Shown: positions 1-5,465 of the stretch, piece by piece | How the letters are laid out: each line of letters begins with the position of its first letter | Position numbering within the stretch: the first letter of the stretch is position 1 | Assembly (NCBI GenBank): GCA_034440495.1 | Contig: JAWXCE010000076.1 | Location: 1-5,465 of the forward strand | Direction of reading: 5' to 3' | Length of the DNA: 5,465 nt | Source of the DNA: JAWXCE01 sp034440495 | GTDB lineage: Bacteria > Pseudomonadota > Alphaproteobacteria > Rhizobiales > Rhodomicrobiaceae | Made by a program: the position numbers and the translations under genes | The notes under the pieces: model-generated | What the model was told of the DNA's origin: nothing | What the model saw: only the letters and a program-made list of their open reading frames with translations | Database searches by the model: none

Positions 1-1244
1 TCCTGCAGTAATGCCGCCAGATCATAAGCGCGATGGCCGATCAGCGCATCCTGAAAGTCGATAACGCCGAGGCGCGCCGGGCCATCTCCGCCATCGCGCA
101 GCAGCAGGTTGGGCGAATGATAATCGCGCAGAACCCATCCAATCTCGTGCGTTTGCGCCGCCAGCCAATCAAAATGGCTGCGCCAGATGGTCAGGAAATC
201 ATGGCGCCCTTGCGAAGATGGCGCCGCGCCGCTCATTTCGGGCAAATACCAGTCGAGTAGCAGCTCCGTTTCGATGCCTAGCGCTTCATGGTCATAGCGG
301 CGCATCGGTATTTCATCGCCGCCCGCTGACAGCGTTTGTGGCGTTTGGTGTTGGCGTAGTGGAATAAGACCGTCGACGGCCAGTCGCCACAACGGCGCCA
401 TGTCGTGGCCCGATGTAGCGAGGGTTTGAAAAACCTCGTCGCCGAAATCCTCTAGAATCAGCAGGCCGTTGTCCAGATCGCTTTGGTAAAGCTCAGGCAC
501 GCCCAAACCTGTTTCACGCAATGCCGATGCGATGGCGACGAACTGTGGCACGCCTTCGGCCAGATGCGCGATCTGGCTGTAGGGCTTGCCACCGCGAATG
601 GGCGGGCCGTCCGGCTGGCGCGGCCAATCCATGAGCAGCGCCGTCTCGCCGCCCCGGCGGAGGCGATAGTAAACGCGGGTAGAGGCGTCGCCAGTCAGGG
701 GTTCAATGGCGGCGTCCGTCCATTTGCCATTGCTCAAAAACCCGAAAATCGCGACAAGCCTTCCAGCTTTCGTGGCAAAGCGCCCGCATCCGGTCAGTGT
801 GATAAGGCGCGCGTCAGTGTTGGCGGTTTCCGTGAAGATGAGTTGCAGCCCGTCGCCCATTATGGCGCCGCCTGCGCGCTCCGGCCATTCGATGATGGTT
901 ACGTCGCTCGCCAGCGCGTCGGCCAGCCCCAATTCGGCGACTTCGCTTTCATGCTTGAGACGGTAAAAATCGAAATGCGAAATGCGGAAACTGGGCGTGT
1001 CATATGTTTGATGCAGCGAGAAAGCGGGGCTGGGAACGTCCATGGCCGCATCGCCGGTCAGAGCGCGGATTAAAAAGCGCGAAAATGCGGTTTTGCCAGC
1101 GCCAATTTCGCCTTTCAAAGTGAGCGCGTCGCCCGGTTTGAGGGTAGGGGCGATAATGCGAGCCAGGCGCGCCATGCCGCTTAAATCGAGCGGGCCGAGC
1201 GTATAGGGTGGCGACTGGTTTTGCGCGAGCATGATCGAAGCCAT
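1..1244 (-). CDS. tsaE: TsaE ATPase fused to an AmgK-like aminoglycoside/sugar phosphotransferase (3' end beyond the window)
   Basis: The frame is open without a stop from the ATG at 1244 to the left edge, giving 414 complete codons; I translated all of it and saw no frameshift. Residues ~1-155 are TsaE, the ATPase that drives t6A37 tRNA modification with TsaB and TsaD: Walker A GEIGAGKT (45-52), HFDFYRL (90-96) and IEWPER (118-123). From ~170 an APH-fold kinase follows: GDASTR (185-190), LILEDFGDE (262-270), LRDYHSPN (372-379, catalytic Asp374 and Asn379) and IDFQDA (395-400, Mg-binding Asp396). This half resembles AmgK, which phosphorylates MurNAc/GlcNAc at the anomeric position in peptidoglycan recycling. 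Such fusions are annotated in many Alphaproteobacteria, often followed by a MurU-like nucleotidyltransferase gene, which would lie off the left edge. Roughly 80-100 C-terminal residues are missing. An in-frame TGA at 1247-1245 limits the start to Met1 or Met5 (ATG at 1232). The ribosome site is weak, only GGTGA directly before Met1. The fusion is certain; the exact sugar substrate is inferred. Confidence 0.93.
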   Translation of the reverse strand, partial: MASIMLAQNQSPPYTLGPLDLSGMARLARIIAPTLKPGDALTLKGEIGAGKTAFSRFLIRALTGDAAMDVPSPAFSLHQTYDTPSFRISHFDFYRLKHESEVAELGLADALASDVTIIEWPERAGGAIMGDGLQLIFTETANTDARLITLTGCGRFATKAGRLVAIFGFLSNGKWTDAAIEPLTGDASTRVYYRLRRGGETALLMDWPRQPDGPPIRGGKPYSQIAHLAEGVPQFVAIASALRETGLGVPELYQSDLDNGLLILEDFGDEVFQTLATSGHDMAPLWRLAVDGLIPLRQHQTPQTLSAGGDEIPMRRYDHEALGIETELLLDWYLPEMSGAAPSSQGRHDFLTIWRSHFDWLAAQTHEIGWVLRDYHSPNLLLRDGGDGPARLGVIDFQDALIGHRAYDLAALLQ

Positions 1245-1249
1245 TCACC

Positions 1250-1316
1250 GTAGAGCACGATGAGTTTAGGCTGAAACGCTATGGCGCTTCTGCCTAAACT
1301 CTGAATCGCACTCTAC
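1250..1316. repeat. Imperfect palindrome IR1, just upstream of the tsaE start
   Basis: The arms are 1250-1271 and 1292-1316. They pair over about 22 bases with two mismatches and a 3-base insertion in the right arm. An inner stem (1273-1279 with 1284-1290, one mismatch) closes on the loop TATG, so nearly the whole 67 bases can fold into one hairpin. Its outer sequence TAGAGCACGATGA resembles that of the neighbouring palindrome IR2, so the two look like diverged copies of one short interspersed palindromic element. There is no T-run on either side, so it is not a standard intrinsic terminator. In the minus-strand transcript it ends 5 bases before the tsaE start codon. Confidence 0.85.
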
Positions 1317-1322
1317 ATTATA
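1317..1322 (-). promoter_or_regulatory. Possible -10 box (TATAAT) between the two palindromes
   Basis: The minus strand reads a perfect TATAAT here, in the short AT-rich gap between the palindromes and about 73 bases upstream of the tsaE start. I found no convincing -35 element at 16-18 bases upstream, because that stretch lies in the IR2 arm. The gap is nearly self-complementary, so a TATAAT can also be read on the plus strand. It may be chance in an AT-rich spacer, or a weak promoter for tsaE. Confidence 0.2.
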
Positions 1323-1326
1323 ATTT

Positions 1327-1385
1327 AGAGCCGGATGATTTGAGATGGATCGCGTATGCGATTCCATCTCAAATCATCCGGCTCT
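1327..1385. repeat. Near-perfect palindrome IR2, just after the divL-like gene
   Basis: The arms 1327-1353 and 1358-1385 pair along their whole length; the only irregularity is one extra base in the right arm. The loop is the four bases GTAT. In the minus-strand transcript the hairpin begins 20 bases after the TAA stop of the kinase gene. A stem of ~27 pairs is far longer than a usual intrinsic terminator and no U-run follows. It is better read as an interspersed palindromic element that could protect the 3' end of the upstream message or weaken read-through into tsaE. It shares its outer pattern (TAGAGC, then GATGA) with IR1. Confidence 0.9.
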
Positions 1386-1405
1386 GTCGTTTCATATGCC
1401 CGGCG

Positions 1406-3934
1406 TTATGAGGAAAATATGGCTGAAATCGTCCGCTGCGATGCGCGTGCCGTCTCTTTCGCTTCTGTCGCGATATGGGAGTAGCGTTTTGGGCCGCCGT
1501 CCGGCATGAGCACAGTCACGGTTGTGCCAGCACCGGGCGATGAGCGCAGGCGGATTTCGCCGCCATGCATTTCCACCAAACTTTTGACGAGCGACAAGCC
1601 CAGCCCCGCGCCGCGATGTCCGGAGCCGAGCGTGCGGCTCTCGAAGCGCTCGAACACCGCCTTCTGGAATTCTTCTGGAATGCCGCAACCCATATCCTGC
1701 ACGGTGAAGGCGATGCGTCCGCTCTCGCGGCGGCAATTGAGCGTGATGACGCTGCCTTCCTCGGAGAAACCGATGGCGTTGGAGAGGAGGTTGAACAGGA
1801 TCTGGGTCAGCCGCTGCCGGTCCGCCATGATCTGTCCGACCTCTGGCGCGACCTGAATTTCGAGTTGCAGACCGCTTTTCACCAGCCGGTCGCGCACGCC
1901 AAGCTCCGCCGCATCGATCACGTCCTGTAGAGACACGGGTGCGAGCGTCAATTCCAGCGCGCCCGCGTCGATGACCGCGAGATCGAGGATGTCGTTAATG
2001 ATGGACAGCAGCGCCACGCTTGATGAGCTGATGTCGTTCATGTATTCGCGCTGCTTCGGGTTCAGCGGCCCGAAATGCTGGCTGGCGAGCAACTCGGAGA
2101 AGCCGATGATGTTGGTGAGCGGCGTGCGTAGCTCGCGCGAGACATGGCTGATGAAGGCGTTTTTCAGCCGGTCGGCGGCCTCCAGCGCCTCATTGCGCTC
2201 GATCAGCGCCTGCTCGACCCGCTTGCGGTCGGTTATGTCGATGTAGGTAAGCAACGTGCCGCCATCGGGCAGGGGCACGCCAGCATAAGCGATGACGCTG
2301 CCATCGGCGCGGTTCAGATAGCCGTCAAAGGACTGGCGTTTGTCATTTACATTGGTGACTGCCAGTTTTGCCGAGACCCAGGGGTCTTCCTCATTATTTG
2401 GCGTCCGGCAGATAAGCGCCACTTCCTCGATATGCGGTGCCCTCTCCAGTACGGCGGCGTTCAGTTGCCACATGGCGACGAACACCGGGTTGAACAGCCG
2501 CAATCGCGCGTCCGAACCGAACACCGCGACACCCTCCCGCAGGTGATCGAGGGTTTCACGCTGGACGTGGATGAGCGCGTTATAACGGCTCTCCAGCGCG
2601 AATTTCTCCGTCACGTCGTCGTGCAAAAGCGTGACGCCGCCATCGGGGCGCTGGTCGATGACAACGAGCACGCTGCGACCATCGGGCAGATGCCAGCAAT
2701 CCTCATGTCCTTCCGCGCTTTCATAGGCTTTAAGTTGTTCCGCCCGCCATGTGCGATAATTGCGCTGCTCGGGGAGCTGGCGCGATTGGCGCAGGCGATC
2801 CAGGATTTCGCCCAGCTTTGGCTTTGTATCCAGCCATTCGGCCTCGATGCCCCAGAATTCAAGATAGGCCTGATTGTAGAATACGAGGCGCTGATCCGGG
2901 CCGAAAATTGACACGGCGGTCGCCACCCGGTCGAGGGTACGGGAGTGGGCCGCCATATGGCGGGAAAGTTTGTCCTTTGCGGTCTCCAGCGGAGCCAGGT
3001 CTATGGCGGCGCCCGCGCTTCCCTGACCCGCAGGCGCAACGACGGTTTCAAATGTGCGCCGTCCGCCGCTCACCACAGTTTGCAGGCGGCTGCGAAACAC
3101 ATCGCCTTTCACTGTCTCAAACTGGACTTTTGCGCGTTGGCGAGCCTCCAGCAGCTCAATCTGGCTGTCGACGACTTCCTGCGGATTTGCCGCGTCGACC
3201 GACGCTGCATAAGCCTTATTCACCCATTTAAGGCGCCCATCGGCGGCGCGAAACCACACCGGCAGCGGTAGCGCGTCCAGCAGGGCGGTTTGCGAGGCCA
3301 GTTCGTCGTTCTGCGTGCGGATTTGCGACATGAGATTGGTAAGCTCCAGCCGACGCTCGGCCAGATCGCGAAACTTCACGTAATAACATGCGCCCGAAGC
3401 ACGGCCCTCCGCCTCTATCGTTGCCCCGCTCAGGGTTTTGACCACCAGCCAGAACGGCGCGCCGTCCTCACGCAGTTTTTTCAGTCGTGCGTCGAGAATT
3501 GCGGCTGCGTCGCGCTCCACCCACGAGCCAAAGCGCATCAGCATCGCCAGCTTTGCGGGCGCGCCGGACGATGCGCTGAGCGTATGGGTGACAAGTCGCG
3601 GGGTTTCATCTTTGTCGCACACGACGAGCGCCTGCGGCTCGGCTGTCATGATGGACTGCGCGACTTCAAGCTGGCGCGAAAGGGTCGCCGCCTCTTCCGC
3701 GAAACGGGCCTCCGCCCGCTTAGCCCGATAGCTGCCTTTCAGGAACAGGAAGCCAGCCATGGCGAAAAATACGACCGCGCCGGTCAGGATGGCGCCCGCA
3801 AACAATTCACCAGCGATAGACATCGCCGCGATAGAGTTTGGTGAATTGGGGGCGGCTACGGCTATTCCGCAGAGTTGTAAGGCGAAAACCGCCGCGCCCG
3901 CACGCCATAACCCGGATGCGTTCAACCGCCCCAT
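1406..3934 (-). CDS. divL: DivL-like multi-PAS sensor kinase with Arg at the phosphoacceptor site
   Basis: 842 residues. Two hydrophobic stretches (~8-29 and ~40-66) suggest an inner-membrane anchor with the rest cytoplasmic. Then come a degenerate PAS-like region (~95-190), three clearer PAS domains (~215-300, ~332-440, ~462-570) joined by charged helical linkers, a HisKA-like domain (~588-655) and HATPase_c (~700-812). The ATPase boxes are intact: N-box NLLSNAIGFS (715-724), DMGCGIPEE (747-755) and GHRGAGLGLSLV (772-783). The H-box reads SRELRTPL, with Arg600 (codon CGC, 2137-2135) where HisKA kinases have His. Caulobacter DivL has Tyr there and works through DivK and CckA to control CtrA. 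The multi-PAS plan, missing His and position between ahcY and tsaE support the DivL name; an unrelated degenerate kinase is the alternative. I chose the ATG at 3934 because GGGAGA lies 6 bases upstream; a GTG at 3988 would add 18 residues but lacks such a site. The last ~30 residues are a non-conserved tail. Confidence 0.85.
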   Translation of the reverse strand: MGRLNASGLWRAGAAVFALQLCGIAVAAPNSPNSIAAMSIAGELFAGAILTGAVVFFAMAGFLFLKGSYRAKRAEARFAEEAATLSRQLEVAQSIMTAEPQALVVCDKDETPRLVTHTLSASSGAPAKLAMLMRFGSWVERDAAAILDARLKKLREDGAPFWLVVKTLSGATIEAEGRASGACYYVKFRDLAERRLELTNLMSQIRTQNDELASQTALLDALPLPVWFRAADGRLKWVNKAYAASVDAANPQEVVDSQIELLEARQRAKVQFETVKGDVFRSRLQTVVSGGRRTFETVVAPAGQGSAGAAIDLAPLETAKDKLSRHMAAHSRTLDRVATAVSIFGPDQRLVFYNQAYLEFWGIEAEWLDTKPKLGEILDRLRQSRQLPEQRNYRTWRAEQLKAYESAEGHEDCWHLPDGRSVLVVIDQRPDGGVTLLHDDVTEKFALESRYNALIHVQRETLDHLREGVAVFGSDARLRLFNPVFVAMWQLNAAVLERAPHIEEVALICRTPNNEEDPWVSAKLAVTNVNDKRQSFDGYLNRADGSVIAYAGVPLPDGGTLLTYIDITDRKRVEQALIERNEALEAADRLKNAFISHVSRELRTPLTNIIGFSELLASQHFGPLNPKQREYMNDISSSSVALLSIINDILDLAVIDAGALELTLAPVSLQDVIDAAELGVRDRLVKSGLQLEIQVAPEVGQIMADRQRLTQILFNLLSNAIGFSEEGSVITLNCRRESGRIAFTVQDMGCGIPEEFQKAVFERFESRTLGSGHRGAGLGLSLVKSLVEMHGGEIRLRSSPGAGTTVTVLMPDGGPKRYSHIATEAKETARASQRTISAIFSS

Positions 3935-3940
3935 GATCGA

Positions 3941-3946
3941 TCTCCC
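3941..3946 (-). promoter_or_regulatory. Shine-Dalgarno site that fixes the divL-like start
   Basis: The minus strand reads GGGAGA, six bases before the ATG at 3934. It is the best ribosome site in the region and supports that ATG over the upstream in-frame GTG at 3988. Confidence 0.75.
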
Positions 3947-3997
3947 AATCCGCTGTGACCGCGCAAGCGGATACGACTCCAATTGCACGAATCATTC

Positions 3998-4013
3998 GTA
4001 AATGTAGCGTTAA
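3998..4013 (-). promoter_or_regulatory. Candidate CtrA box upstream of the divL-like gene
   Basis: The minus strand reads TTAA, seven bases, then TTTAC. That is one mismatch from the CtrA consensus TTAA-N7-TTAAC, and the site also reads with one mismatch on the plus strand. It lies about 65-80 bases upstream of the kinase start codon. A weak sigma70-like pair overlaps it: TTGGCT at 4030-4025, a 17-18 base spacer, then CTACAT/TACATT. CtrA control is plausible because DivL acts in the CtrA pathway, but one short AT-rich match can arise by chance. Confidence 0.3.
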
Positions 4014-4069
4014 CGGGGAGAAATAGCCAAGGCGTCCACAAGGTGGGGAACGCTGTGCATACGGTTTAA

Positions 4070-4100
4070 CGTCTTTGCGAGCGAAGCGAAGCAATCCAAC
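4070..4100. repeat. Copy of a 'GCGAAGCGAAGCAATCC' dispersed repeat
   Basis: The plus strand holds TTGCGAGCGAAGCGAAGCAA followed by TCCAAC. From memory this matches a short repeat, usually CGTCATTGCGAG..., scattered between genes in many Alphaproteobacteria and other bacteria and normally found as two inverted arms. Here only one full arm is seen. A remnant GTTGGAT at 4160-4166 is complementary to ATCCAAC at 4094-4100, so this may be a decayed element spanning about 4070-4166. Confidence 0.65.
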
Positions 4101-4114
4101 TTTCGAGTATGAAA

Positions 4115-4130
4115 CGGCGATGAATCGCCG
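4115..4130 (-). terminator. Small hairpin after ahcY, possible weak terminator
   Basis: The bases CGGCGA and TCGCCG form a perfect 6-pair stem with a 4-base loop. In the minus-strand transcript it lies about 57 bases after the ahcY stop and is followed by only three Us (UUUC), short for an efficient intrinsic terminator. It sits inside the possible repeat element 4070-4166, so it may instead belong to that repeat. Confidence 0.35.
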
Positions 4131-4187
4131 CGACGGCAAAAGCCTCTTCGCGACGACGGGTTGGATAGAGATCTAAATGCACCAGGC

Positions 4188-5465
4188 CTAGTAGCGGTAT
4201 TGCTCGGACTTGAACGGTCCTTCCTCGGAAACGCCGATGTAGCTGGCCTGATCGGGGGTAAGCTTGGTGAGCTTGACACCCAGTTTTTCGAGGTGCAACG
4301 TCGCCACGCGCTCGTCCAGCTCCTTCGGCAGCGTGTAGACCTTGTTTTCGTATTTAGCGCCGTCGCGCCACAGCTCGATTTGGGCCAGTACCTGGTTGGT
4401 GAAACTGGCGCTCATCACGAAGCTCGGGTGGCCGGTGGCGTTGCCGAGATTCACGAGGCGGCCTTCGGACAGCAGGATGATGCGGCGGCCGTCCGGCTTC
4501 TCGATCATATCGACCTGCGGCTTGACATTGCTCCATTTGAAGTTGCGCAGGCCCTGAACCTGAATTTCGTTGTCGAAATGGCCGATGTTGCAGACGATCG
4601 CCATGTCCTTCATGCCGCGCACATGATCGACGGTAATGATGTCCTTGTTGCCCGTGGCGGTGACGAAAATGTCAGCCTTTTCGAGCGCGTCCTCGATGGT
4701 CATCACCTCGAAGCCGTCCATGGCCGCCTGAAGAGCGCAGATCGGGTCGATCTCGGTGACAGCTACGCGCGCGCCGGCGCCGCGCAACGAAAGCGCCGAG
4801 CCTTTGCCCACATCGCCGTAGCCGCACACGAGCGCGACCTTGCCCGCCATCATTACGTCGGTTGCGCGGCGGATGCCATCAACGAGGCTTTCGCGGCAGC
4901 CATATTTGTTGTCGAACTTCGACTTGGTAACGCTATCGTTCACGTTGATGGCCGGGAAGGTGAGCTGCCCCTTTTTCTCCATCTGGTACAGCCGCAGTAC
5001 GCCTGTGGTGGTTTCCTCGGTCACACCCTTGATGTTGGCTTTCACTTTGGAATACCAGCCCGGGTTTTTGGCGAGACGGCGCTTGATGGTCGCGTAAAGC
5101 TCTTCCTCTTCCTCGCTCGCGGGCTTGTCGAGCACGGATGGGTTTGTCTCCGCCTCGGAGCCAAGGATGACGAGTATGGTCGCGTCGCCGCCGTCGTCCA
5201 GGATCATGTTCGCGGTTTCGCCGTTCGGCCATTCCAGGATGCGATCCACATAATCCCAATATTCAGCCAGCGTCTCGCCCTTCACGGCGAAAACGGGGGT
5301 GCCGCGCACGGCGATGGCTGCGGCGGCGTGATCCTGGGTGGAGAAAATGTTGCACGACGCCCAGCGGATGTCCGCGCCCAGCTCCTGCAGCGTCTCGATC
5401 AGCACAGCCGTTTGTATTGTCATGTGCAGGCAACCGGCGATGCGCGCGCCTTGAAGCGGCTTCGA
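4188..5465 (-). CDS. ahcY: S-adenosylhomocysteine hydrolase (5' end beyond the window)
   Basis: Adenosylhomocysteinase is the cytoplasmic NAD-dependent enzyme that splits S-adenosylhomocysteine into adenosine and homocysteine, relieving product inhibition of methyltransferases. The frame is open at the right edge: fourteen codons upstream of the first ATG (5423) encode family sequence ending GARIAGCLH, so that ATG is internal and about 40 N-terminal residues are missing of a usual ~466. Visible landmarks are LHMTIQT with its conserved His (5426-5424), LDDGGD, SVTKSKFD with the catalytic Lys (4925-4923) and Asp (4913-4911), YGCRES with its conserved Cys (4898-4896), the NAD-binding run CGYGDVGKGSAL, NIGHFDNEI, GHPSFVMS and the C-terminal FKSEQYRY with the conserved Lys and Tyr. 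It contains the ~40-residue insertion (from about LGSEAETNPS to NPGWYSKV) typical of many bacterial and plant forms. It ends with TAG. Its promoter, and any SAH-responsive leader, would lie outside the window. Confidence 0.98.
   Translation of the reverse strand, partial: SKPLQGARIAGCLHMTIQTAVLIETLQELGADIRWASCNIFSTQDHAAAAIAVRGTPVFAVKGETLAEYWDYVDRILEWPNGETANMILDDGGDATILVILGSEAETNPSVLDKPASEEEEELYATIKRRLAKNPGWYSKVKANIKGVTEETTTGVLRLYQMEKKGQLTFPAINVNDSVTKSKFDNKYGCRESLVDGIRRATDVMMAGKVALVCGYGDVGKGSALSLRGAGARVAVTEIDPICALQAAMDGFEVMTIEDALEKADIFVTATGNKDIITVDHVRGMKDMAIVCNIGHFDNEIQVQGLRNFKWSNVKPQVDMIEKPDGRRIILLSEGRLVNLGNATGHPSFVMSASFTNQVLAQIELWRDGAKYENKVYTLPKELDERVATLHLEKLGVKLTKLTPDQASYIGVSEEGPFKSEQYRY

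Noticed and set aside
483..1073. 196-codon plus-strand frame opposite the tsaE fusion
   Set aside because: The minus strand here encodes clear TsaE and APH motifs in one unbroken frame; the antisense product has no family features.
1000..1248. Minus-strand frame starting at GTG 1248
   Set aside because: It is one frame out of step with the tsaE fusion, which carries the Walker A and HFDFYR motifs, so it is a shadow.
1250..1385. The two palindromes as ordinary intrinsic terminators
   Set aside because: The stems are much longer than typical terminators and neither is followed by a U-run on either strand.
2144..2146. His597 as a displaced phosphoacceptor
   Set aside because: It sits three residues before the normal site, where ordinary kinases have variable residues, and the ELRTPL spacing points to Arg600 as the equivalent position.
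2144..2911. 255-codon open frame on the plus strand, antisense to the kinase gene
   Set aside because: It lies wholly within the HisKA/PAS coding region, has no recognisable domain, and is the kind of antisense shadow expected in GC-rich genes.
3290..3844. 184-codon plus-strand frame opposite the kinase N-terminus
   Set aside because: Antisense shadow of the membrane and first PAS-like regions; composition is Arg/His-rich and unlike a real protein.
3935..3988. Longer kinase start at GTG 3988
   Set aside because: The extra 18 residues have no clear ribosome site, while the ATG at 3934 has GGGAGA at a good distance and leads straight into the first membrane segment.
3807..4139. 110-codon minus-strand frame running from the spacer into the kinase gene
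   Set aside because: It includes the dispersed repeat and then overlaps the kinase coding sequence in another frame; no family features.
5424..5465. ATG at 5423 as the ahcY start
   Set aside because: The 14 codons before it encode conserved family sequence (GARIAGCLH), so the true start is outside the window.

Overview
The window is moderately GC-rich (by eye about 60%) and contains three genes, all on the minus strand. Transcription therefore runs from high to low coordinates. The gene types and their order are typical of Alphaproteobacteria, probably the Hyphomicrobiales (Rhizobiales) or relatives: S-adenosylhomocysteine hydrolase, then a multi-PAS DivL-like sensor kinase, then a TsaE-phosphotransferase fusion. 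This placement rests on protein motifs and remembered gene order, not on a database search.

Layout in transcription order. From 5465 to 4188 is ahcY, lacking only its first ~40 codons, which lie beyond the right edge. From 4187 to 3935 is a 253-base spacer with a small hairpin just after ahcY, one copy of a 'GCGAAGCGAAGCAATCC'-type dispersed repeat, a near-consensus CtrA box and a good Shine-Dalgarno sequence. From 3934 to 1406 is an 842-residue membrane-anchored protein with about four PAS-like domains, a HisKA-like dimerisation domain and an intact HATPase_c domain. It resembles the cell-cycle regulator DivL, and the residue at the phosphoacceptor position is arginine rather than histidine. 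From 1405 to 1245 is a spacer almost filled by two long, related palindromes, the second ending 5 bases before the next start codon. From 1244 to the left edge is one uninterrupted frame, open at its 3' end, joining an N-terminal TsaE ATPase to a C-terminal APH/AmgK-type sugar kinase.

How the genes fit together. AhcY removes the by-product of SAM-dependent methylation. DivL, in Caulobacter, connects the phosphorylated response regulator DivK to the CckA-CtrA phosphorelay. TsaE powers the t6A tRNA-modification complex. The fused kinase resembles AmgK, which phosphorylates amino sugars in cell-wall recycling. The shared link is growth and cell-cycle housekeeping; no direct functional coupling is visible in the DNA. 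No mobile element, CRISPR array, tRNA or rRNA gene was seen. The points most worth a second look are the His-to-Arg change in the kinase, the paired palindromes, and the start codon placed against one of them.
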